Positions 1-4,576 of a DNA stretch of 6,108 bases are shown here, piece after piece; positions within the stretch are counted from its first letter, which is position 1; every line of letters begins with the position of its first letter. Source of the DNA: JBBPYA01 sp038200385 (GTDB taxonomy: Bacteria > Actinomycetota > Actinomycetes > Mycobacteriales > Geodermatophilaceae); contig JBBPYA010000330.1 of NCBI GenBank assembly GCA_038200385.1, forward strand, positions 1-6,108, read 5' to 3'. Under the pieces are notes generated by a model. It had not been told where the DNA came from and made no database searches. It saw only the letters and a list, made by a program, of their open reading frames with translations. Made by a program: the position numbers and the translations under genes.

Positions 1-2
1 CC

Positions 3-18
3 GCATGACATCATCGCG
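3..18 (+). repeat. Direct repeat copy A, upstream of pntAA
   Basis: The sequence GCATGACATCATCGCG occurs here and again, with one difference (GCGTGACATCATCGCG), at 4142-4157 before pntAB. The identical core is the 13-mer TGACATCATCGCG (6-18 and 4145-4157). This copy ends two bases before the pntAA start codon. Within it, ATGA-CA-TCAT (5-14) is a small inverted repeat, which could be an operator half or chance. In a genome of roughly 70% GC a 13-bp match somewhere in 6 kb is not remarkable alone. The notable points are that this word is less GC-rich than its surroundings and that both copies precede a gene of the same enzyme complex. Confidence 0.6.
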
Positions 19-20
19 AC
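6..20 (+). promoter_or_regulatory. Possible extended -10 promoter giving a leaderless pntAA mRNA
   Basis: TGACATCAT (6-14) reads as an extended -10 element: TG, one base, then CATCAT, which matches TATAAT at four of six positions. A start of transcription six bases after the hexamer would fall on G21, the first base of the pntAA GTG. That agrees with there being no purine-rich Shine-Dalgarno sequence in the visible 20 bases upstream. Leaderless transcripts are common in actinobacteria. The first hexamer base is C rather than the strongly conserved T, and any -35 region lies outside the window, so this is a suggestion only. Confidence 0.25.
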
Positions 21-1103
21 GTGCCCACCACAATCGGCGTGCCGCGGGAATCCAGGGACGGGGAGCGTCGGGTAGCGATGGTCCCCAAGGTCGTCAAGCG
101 GCTGGCCGATCGCGGCGTCCGGGTCGTCGTCGAGTCCGCGGCCGGGCGCGGCGCGCTGATCCCGGACTCGGAGTTCGAGGAGGCCGGAGCCACGATCGGG
201 GACCCCTGGTCGACCGACGTCGTGGTGAAGGTGGCACCCCCCACCGAGGACGAGATCGGCAAGCTGTCCGGCGAGACCATGCTGATCGGGTTCCTCTCAC
301 CGCTGGGCTCCCCCGAGATCGTCGAGCGGATGCGCTCGGCCGGCGTGACCGGGTTCGCGATGGAGGCCATCCCCCGCATCTCGCGGGCTCAGTCGATGGA
401 CGCGCTGTCCTCGCAGGCCAATGTCGGCGGCTACAAGGCAGCGCTGCTCGCCGCGGAGCTGTCCACCCGCTTCTTCCCGATGCTGACCACCGCGGCCGGG
501 ACGGTGAAACCGGCGATGGTGCTCGTGCTCGGCGTCGGTGTCGCCGGGCTGCAGGCCCTGGCCACCGCCAAGCGGCTCGGTGCCCGCACGACCGGGTACG
601 ACGTACGCCCGGAGGTGGCAGACCAGGTCCGCTCCCTCGGCGCGCAGTGGCTCGACCTGGGCATCGACGCGGCGGGTGAGGGTGGCTACGCCCGCGAGCT
701 CAGCGAGGACGAGCGGGCGGAGCAGCAGAAGCGGCTCACCGAGGCGACCGCGACGTTCGACGTCGTGATCACCACCGCGCTGGTCCCCGGCCGGCCGGCG
801 CCACGGCTGGTGACGGCGGAGGCGGTCGAGGGGATGCGCCCGGGCAGCGTCGTGGTCGACCTGGCCGGTGAGACCGGCGGCAACTGCGAGCTGACCGAGC
901 CCGGCGAGACCGTCGTCAAGCACGGCGTGACCATCGCCTCGCCGCTCAACCTGCCGGCGACGATGCCCGAGCACGCCAGCGAGCTGTACGCGCGCAATGT
1001 CGCGGCGCTGCTGGAACTGATGCTCGACGACGACGGTGCCCTGGCGCCGGACTACGACGACGAGGTACTGGCCAGGAGCTGCGTGACCCGGACGACCGGT
1101 TGA
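21..1103 (+). CDS. pntAA: NAD(P) transhydrogenase subunit alpha, NAD(H)-binding domain I (PntAA)
   Basis: This is the soluble NAD(H)-binding subunit (dI) of the proton-translocating transhydrogenase, which passes hydride from NADH to NADP+ while protons cross the membrane. The 360-aa product is close to the length of stand-alone dI proteins such as that of Rhodospirillum rubrum and has no membrane segments. It opens with the family start TIGVPRES..GERRVA (4-19). It carries the nucleotide-site motif SRAQSMDALSSQANVGGYKA (120-139), the Rossmann loop LGVGVAGLQALATAKRLGA (170-188, G171/G173/G176) with D194 after the second strand, and VVVDLAGETGGNCE (277-290). The C-terminus ends at VTRTTG as in split-type proteins, so the gene is complete. 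GTG 21 is the first possible start, because an in-frame TGA lies at 6-8. No Shine-Dalgarno is visible. The partner genes pntAB and pntB are not adjacent: they lie 3.1 kb downstream, beyond three glycan genes. The methyltransferase gene converges on this one with a 15-bp gap. Confidence 0.96.
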   Translation: MPTTIGVPRESRDGERRVAMVPKVVKRLADRGVRVVVESAAGRGALIPDSEFEEAGATIGDPWSTDVVVKVAPPTEDEIGKLSGETMLIGFLSPLGSPEIVERMRSAGVTGFAMEAIPRISRAQSMDALSSQANVGGYKAALLAAELSTRFFPMLTTAAGTVKPAMVLVLGVGVAGLQALATAKRLGARTTGYDVRPEVADQVRSLGAQWLDLGIDAAGEGGYARELSEDERAEQQKRLTEATATFDVVITTALVPGRPAPRLVTAEAVEGMRPGSVVVDLAGETGGNCELTEPGETVVKHGVTIASPLNLPATMPEHASELYARNVAALLELMLDDDGALAPDYDDEVLARSCVTRTTG

Positions 1104-1118
1104 GGCGGCACTCGGCGG

Positions 1119-1952
1119 CTACGGGTGCAGCGCCAACAGCGTCGTAAGCGCATCGGGCGGGATCGGCAGCTCCGGTCCCGCCGGGCGCCGGGGTGACTTG
1201 CAGGCGATCCAGATGTACGTCGGGGCTAACGGACGCAGCACATCCCGGGCGCCGCGAACGAGCCGACGGAACACGGTCGGCGCGGCTGCCGGCACGACGT
1301 CCCCGGCGGCGAAGGTCTGCGGGGCAGCGAGACTCGCGAAGGTGTAGTCGTGCACGTACAGGCCGCCGACCATCCGGCGCAACGCCGGCAGGACCCGGAA
1401 CTGCTCGTGGTAATGCGAGGCCCGGCCGGACGCGGCGACGTAGCGATGCGCCAGCCCGCGCGGCAACCAGGACAGGAACGGCAGCTTGTAGTGCGGCTCG
1501 ACGACCCCCAACCGGTTGGCCAGCCCCAGATAGGCGATTCCGTCGGGGGACAGCACCCGCCGGATTTCGGCCATCACCGCGTCCGGATCGACGACGTGCT
1601 CGTAGATGTGGTTGAAGACCAGCAGGTCGACACTCCCGTCCGGAAGCGGCAGCCGGTCACCCGCGGCGCAGACGAAGCACGGGCCCGGAGATCGTTCGCG
1701 GGCGGCCCGGGTCAGCCCCGGTACGTCGATGTCCACGCCGACGGCCGTCCCGCCGGCGCGGCTTGCCTCCTCCACGAACCAGCCCAGGGAACAGCCGATG
1801 TCCACCACGGTGAGCCCGGACAGGTCCTCGGTCCCCCGGAAGTGCGCAATCACCCGCAGCATCTTGCGCACCTTCTGCCGCCGGCCCGCCTCGTCGGCCA
1901 TCTCAGCTTGCAGTTCGCTGTAGGCCAGCTGCTGCTGCCGGGAGACGCTCAT
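1119..1952 (-). CDS. Class I SAM-dependent methyltransferase
   Basis: The predicted 277-aa soluble methyltransferase has a class I (Rossmann-like) AdoMet domain. Motif I is VVDIGCSLG (49-57). The acidic residue that would bind the AdoMet ribose is D74 in VGVDID. Next come GDRLPLPDGSVDLLVFNHIYEHVVDP (98-123, the Methyltransf_11 type post-motif region with EH) and RRVLSPDGIAYLGLANR (131-147). A following segment, EPHYKLPFLSWLPRG (152-166), resembles methyltransferases found in surface-polysaccharide clusters. The acceptor (sugar hydroxyl, lipid or other) cannot be told. An in-frame reading extends 79 codons further upstream but runs across the end of the glycosyltransferase gene. ATG 1952 is preferred because GAGGTG (1960-1965, complement) sits 7 nt before it and the protein then has a normal family N-terminus. 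It lies 40 bp after the glycosyltransferase on the same strand, so the two are probably co-transcribed. It runs tail-to-tail with pntAA. Confidence 0.87.
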   Translation of the reverse strand: MSVSRQQQLAYSELQAEMADEAGRRQKVRKMLRVIAHFRGTEDLSGLTVVDIGCSLGWFVEEASRAGGTAVGVDIDVPGLTRAARERSPGPCFVCAAGDRLPLPDGSVDLLVFNHIYEHVVDPDAVMAEIRRVLSPDGIAYLGLANRLGVVEPHYKLPFLSWLPRGLAHRYVAASGRASHYHEQFRVLPALRRMVGGLYVHDYTFASLAAPQTFAAGDVVPAAAPTVFRRLVRGARDVLRPLAPTYIWIACKSPRRPAGPELPIPPDALTTLLALHP

Positions 1953-1959
1953 GGACTGA

Positions 1960-1965
1960 CACCTC
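1960..1965 (-). promoter_or_regulatory. Ribosome binding site of the methyltransferase gene
   Basis: GAGGTG on the minus strand lies 7 nt before ATG 1952. It decides the start over longer in-frame readings that would overlap the glycosyltransferase gene. Confidence 0.7.
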
Positions 1966-1992
1966 GCGGACGACGGGACGAGCGGGCCGACC

Positions 1993-3168
1993 CTAGCGAA
2001 CGGCGTGGATGGCTCCGCGCAGCACGTCGCGGTACTCCACCCCGACCGCGGGCAGCGAGAAGGTGTCGGCGGTGGTTCGCGCCTGCTCGCCCAGTCGTGC
2101 ACGCAGCGCCGGGTCGCCCAGCAGGCGCCGCAGCGCCGCCGAAAGCGCCTCCGGGTCGGCCGGCCGGACGAGCAGGCCGCTGCGGCCATGCTCTACGGCT
2201 TCGTTGATGCCCGGCAGGTCCGAGCCGACCACAGCCGCACCCGCGGCCATCGCCTCCAGGAGCACCAGGGGCAGCCCGTCCTGGTCGCCGGTCGCCGCGG
2301 GCACGGAGGGCACCAGGACGATCTCGGCCTCGGCGTACTGGGCGTACAGCTCCGTCCTGCTTTGCTGCCCGAGGAACTGCACGGCAAGGCCCGCCGCGGC
2401 AGCCTCCAGCGACGCCCGCAGCGGGCCGTCCCCGACCACGGTCAGGGACCAGGCAAGCTCGCGGGGGAGCCGGCGCAGCGCGGCCAGCAGTACGGCGAGG
2501 CCCTTCTTCTCCACCAGCCGTCCGACGAACAGCAACCGGCCGGGCACCGGCGCCCGCGGCACCGACCGGACACCGGCGAGGTCCACGCCCATAGGGAGGA
2601 CGTGGGTGTCCTCGGGGGGCGCGCCGAGTTCCACCAGCCGCCGCCGCATGTCGGCGTTCATAGTGGTGACGGCCGCGGCGCGGCGAAGGACCGCACGCTT
2701 CAGGCGCTGCGACACCGGGTCGCGCAGGGCGTAGACGTCGCCCCCCAACGTGGTCACGACCCAGGGCAACCGCCGCGCAACCACGAGGGCCGGGATGCCC
2801 TGCGGGATCATCCAGTGCAGGTGCACCACGTCCGGGCGATGGTCGGCGATGCTCTGCCGCAGGGCCCAGGTCTCGGCGATCAGGAAGGGGAGCAGCTGAG
2901 CCCAGCGCGACCTGCGGGCCCGGAGATTCTCCAGAATCGCGCCGTCGGCGAGGTCCTCCCAGCGGCGCGGGAAGTAGCGGAAGCGGCGTACCGACAGCGA
3001 CCCGAATCGCTCCCGGGACGCAGCGCCGGGCACGCTCGGCACAAGAACCATTGTGTCAAACTCTGCGGAGACCTCGGCGGCCAGGTCGCGTACGAACGCT
3101 GGGGTGCCATCGTTGTGGCTGGCCGGGTAGGTCGAGGCGACAACGAGCAGCCGCGGGCGACGGGTCAC
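1993..3168 (-). CDS. GT4-family (GT-B fold) glycosyltransferase
   Basis: The 391-aa product is a normal length for retaining GT4 glycosyltransferases, which move a sugar from a nucleotide donor to a glycan or lipid acceptor at the cytoplasmic face. The N-terminal half begins LLVVASTYPASHNDGTPAFVRDLA (7-30), with the donor-independent Rossmann domain, then DVVHLHWMIPQG (113-124) and TTLGGDVYAL (139-148). The C-terminal donor domain has LPMGVD (191-196), LLFVGRLVEKKGLAVLLAAL (212-231, with R217 and K222 placed to contact the phosphates), TVVGDGPLR (243-251) and DGLPLVLLEAMAAG (297-310). In the EX7E motif the first position is D297 and the second E305. Acceptor and sugar are unknown. GTG 3168 is chosen because the family homology starts there and further upstream the frame has no credible start. 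Its Shine-Dalgarno is weak at best (GGTG about 8 nt upstream). Upstream extension would only be antisense to the divergent epimerase-like gene. Confidence 0.9.
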   Translation of the reverse strand: MTRRPRLLVVASTYPASHNDGTPAFVRDLAAEVSAEFDTMVLVPSVPGAASRERFGSLSVRRFRYFPRRWEDLADGAILENLRARRSRWAQLLPFLIAETWALRQSIADHRPDVVHLHWMIPQGIPALVVARRLPWVVTTLGGDVYALRDPVSQRLKRAVLRRAAAVTTMNADMRRRLVELGAPPEDTHVLPMGVDLAGVRSVPRAPVPGRLLFVGRLVEKKGLAVLLAALRRLPRELAWSLTVVGDGPLRASLEAAAAGLAVQFLGQQSRTELYAQYAEAEIVLVPSVPAATGDQDGLPLVLLEAMAAGAAVVGSDLPGINEAVEHGRSGLLVRPADPEALSAALRRLLGDPALRARLGEQARTTADTFSLPAVGVEYRDVLRGAIHAVR

Positions 3169-3190
3169 CGGCTCGGCACCGGAAGGGAGC

Positions 3191-3194
3191 AGGA
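3191..3194 (+). promoter_or_regulatory. Ribosome binding site of the epimerase-like gene
   Basis: AGGA lies 7 nt before GTG 3202 within a purine-rich run (3181-3197). It supports this start over the much longer upstream open frame, which is antisense to the glycosyltransferase. Confidence 0.6.
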
Positions 3195-3201
3195 AAGCAC
3201 G

Positions 3202-4113
3202 GTGGGGGACGGGCCTCTTGCGGACTCGTGCGCGGCCGTCGTCGGCGCCGACGGGTTCCTCGGCACCGCGCTCAGCGCGGCGTTGCTGGCCGGTGGGGTG
3301 CGGGTCCGGCGGTTCACCAGGGATCGGCCATGCCTGTCCGGGACCGGCCGGATCAGCGCCGGGCTCGCGGAGGCACAGACCGTGTTCTGGGCGATGTCCA
3401 CGGTGAATCCTGCCCTTGCTGAGACGCGTCCGGAGGGGATCACCGCCGATCACGGGCTATTCGCGGCTGTCCTCGACGCGTTGGCGACGACCTCCGGTTG
3501 CCGCCGGGTAATCCTGCTGAGCTCCGGCGGTACTGTATATGACCCGGCGCTGCCGCCTCCCTATGCCGAGACCGCTCCAACCCGGCCCAGGGGGGCCTAC
3601 GGGGCGGCCAAGCTGGCGCTGGAAGCCCGGATGGCCGAGGCCGGCGACGCTATCGGGTCGGGAGTCTCCATGCGGATCTCCAACGCCTACGGACCGGGCC
3701 AGCCGGCGGCACCGGGGCAGGGCGTGATCGCCCACTGGCTGAACTCCGCCGCCTACGGCGGCCCGCTGCGCATCCTCGGGGCACCGACGACCACCCGGGA
3801 CTACGTCCATGTGGAGGACATCGTGCGCGCGCTGGTGGCCGTCCACCACCATCAGGGCGCCCTGCCCGCCACGTTGAACGTCGGGTCCGGGCTGCCGACC
3901 ACGCTGGCCGAGTTGGCTGACATCGTGCTCGCCGTCGTTGACGACCCGGCGCTCACCGTGCAGTTCCGGGCGGGTCGCCCGTTCGACGTGGCCCGCACCT
4001 GGCTGGACACCTCGCTGACGCGTCGTGTCCTCGGCTGGACGCCGGAGATCACCCTGCCGGTGGGGGTGCGGCAGACCTGGCGAGAACTGCGCTCGTCGGG
4101 CGCGACGCGGTAG
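3202..4113 (+). CDS. NAD(P)-dependent sugar-nucleotide epimerase/dehydratase (extended SDR)
   Basis: The predicted 303-aa protein belongs to the extended short-chain dehydrogenase/reductase class that epimerises, dehydrates or reduces nucleotide sugars. The N-terminal cofactor loop is AVVGADGFLG (12-21, GxxGxxG). The active-site strand is ILLSSGGTVYD (104-114), followed by YGAAK (Y133/K137, the YxxxK pair). Substrate-domain signatures follow: RISNAYGPGQ (158-167), RDYVHVEDIVRALV (199-212), LNVGSGLPTTLAELADIV (225-242) and RRVLGWTPEITLPVGVRQTW (274-293). The second strand ends VRVRRFTRDR without the acidic residue typical of NAD-specific members, so NADP(H) use is possible but unproven. The exact reaction cannot be told. 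Codon use is less GC-biased than in pntB: 20 of the first 115 codons end in A or T, against 5 of the first 100 in pntB. Divergent from the glycosyltransferase by 33 bp, it lies 108 bp before pntAB on the same strand. Confidence 0.88.
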   Translation: MGDGPLADSCAAVVGADGFLGTALSAALLAGGVRVRRFTRDRPCLSGTGRISAGLAEAQTVFWAMSTVNPALAETRPEGITADHGLFAAVLDALATTSGCRRVILLSSGGTVYDPALPPPYAETAPTRPRGAYGAAKLALEARMAEAGDAIGSGVSMRISNAYGPGQPAAPGQGVIAHWLNSAAYGGPLRILGAPTTTRDYVHVEDIVRALVAVHHHQGALPATLNVGSGLPTTLAELADIVLAVVDDPALTVQFRAGRPFDVARTWLDTSLTRRVLGWTPEITLPVGVRQTWRELRSSGATR

Positions 4114-4141
4114 CTCCGCCATCGCCCGGGCGCCGCCGACG

Positions 4142-4157
4142 GCGTGACATCATCGCG
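4142..4157 (+). repeat. Direct repeat copy B, upstream of pntAB
   Basis: GCGTGACATCATCGCG matches copy A (3-18) at 15 of 16 positions, in the same orientation, 65 nt before the pntAB start. After the repeat a weaker gapped resemblance may continue: ACCACGACCGCGTG (4161-4174) against ACCACAATCGGCGTG (27-41) inside the start of pntAA. That hints that more than the 16 bp was duplicated. The weaker part is easily chance in GC-rich DNA. Confidence 0.6.
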
Positions 4158-4160
4158 GAC
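4145..4160 (+). promoter_or_regulatory. Possible promoter for pntAB-pntB
   Basis: The same TGACATCAT extended -10-like element as before pntAA (TG-n-CATCAT, hexamer 4148-4153) would start a transcript near 4160, giving a leader of about 60 nt before pntAB. I see no good -35 hexamer upstream. It is plausible because pntAB can no longer be reached by a simple pntAA transcript without crossing two opposing genes. Confidence 0.22.
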
Positions 4161-4209
4161 ACCACGACCGCGTGACGGCCGCGAGCCGGCGGGCCGCGCG
4201 CAGGGGCAG

Positions 4210-4214
4210 GGAGG
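4210..4214 (+). promoter_or_regulatory. Ribosome binding site of pntAB
   Basis: GGAGG within a purine run (4208-4216) lies 7 nt before GTG 4222. It fixes the start where the family homology begins, rather than at the in-frame GTG 4144 inside repeat copy B. Confidence 0.8.
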
Positions 4215-4221
4215 GACACGA

Positions 4222-4560
4222 GTGACCGGGACACTGCTGGCCAATCTGGCGATCCTGGTGCTGGCCGGGTTCGTGGGTTTCGCCGTCATCTCCAAGGTGC
4301 CCAACACCCTGCACACCCCGCTGATGTCCGGCACCAACGCCATCCACGGCATCGTGCTGCTCGGTGGCATCGTCGTGCTCGGCCGGGCGCAGAACCCCTC
4401 GGTGCTCGACCAGGTCATCCTGGTCATCGCGATCGCATTCGGCACGATCAACGTGGTCGGCGGCTTCCTTGTCACCGACCGGATGCTCGGGATGTTCAAG
4501 GGCCGCCAACCGGGCGGCGGCGGCAGGGCGGCGCGGCCGGACGCCGGAGCTTCCTCGTGA
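4222..4560 (+). CDS. pntAB: NAD(P) transhydrogenase subunit alpha, membrane part (PntAB)
   Basis: This is the small membrane subunit of the proton-translocating transhydrogenase. With PntB it forms the proton channel (dII) beneath the nucleotide-binding domains. The 112-aa product has three membrane helices at about 5-23, 40-56 and 64-84. The family signatures are FAVISKVPNTLHTPLMSGTNAIHGIVLLG (20-48) and INVVGGFLVTDRMLGMF (76-92). The last 19 residues form a Gly/Arg/Ala-rich tail that is probably disordered and not conserved. A start at GTG 4144 would add 26 polar residues unlike any PntAB N-terminus and is rejected in favour of GTG 4222, which has a strong GGAGG. pntB follows after 16 bp, so the two are surely co-transcribed. 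Its usual upstream neighbour, pntAA, is displaced by the glycan cassette. Confidence 0.95.
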   Translation: MTGTLLANLAILVLAGFVGFAVISKVPNTLHTPLMSGTNAIHGIVLLGGIVVLGRAQNPSVLDQVILVIAIAFGTINVVGGFLVTDRMLGMFKGRQPGGGGRAARPDAGASS

Positions 4561-4576
4561 CCGGGCCGATGCCCCG

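Larger units (their letters stand above)
4114..4221 (+). other. 108-bp gap between the epimerase-like gene and pntAB
   Basis: This spacer holds, in order, a palindromic GCCCGGGC (4124-4131), a short GC-rich hairpin CGCCG-CCGA-CGGCG (4131-4144) with no T-run, repeat copy B with its promoter-like element, a GC-rich leader, and the pntAB ribosome binding site. The hairpin is too short and lacks a U-tract to be called a terminator with confidence, so read-through from the epimerase-like gene into pntAB is possible. The gap is long compared with the 16 bp between pntAB and pntB. Confidence 0.6.

Noticed and set aside
2260..2290. Asp (D297) instead of Glu at the first position of the glycosyltransferase EX7E motif as a sign of inactivity
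   Set aside because: A DG(I/L)P variant of this motif is familiar in GT4 subfamilies, and the second Glu (E305) is present, so loss of function is not implied.
2005..3201. A 399-codon upstream extension of the epimerase-like frame
   Set aside because: It is the antisense shadow of the glycosyltransferase: Gln/Arg/His-rich, no recognisable motifs. The Rossmann motif and AGGA place the true start at 3202.
3169..3453. A 95-codon N-terminal extension of the glycosyltransferase frame
   Set aside because: It is wholly antisense to the epimerase-like gene apart from the short spacer, has no family similarity, and family homology begins at GTG 3168.
3531..3540. AT-rich TACTGTATAT as a minus-strand promoter for the glycosyltransferase
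   Set aside because: It is inside the epimerase-like coding sequence, over 360 bp from the glycosyltransferase start, with no matching -35. It is better read as the GGT ACT GTA TAT codons of the active-site strand.
1112..4139. 8-bp inverted repeat TCGGCGGC (1112-1119) / GCCGCCGA (4132-4139) at the two edges of the glycan cassette, like transposon ends
   Set aside because: Eight GC-rich bases are expected often by chance here, similarity does not extend outward, and no transposase or target duplication accompanies it.
4144..4221. Earlier in-frame start for pntAB at GTG 4144
   Set aside because: It would begin inside repeat copy B and add 26 polar residues, whereas GTG 4222 has a strong ribosome binding site and the normal family N-terminus.
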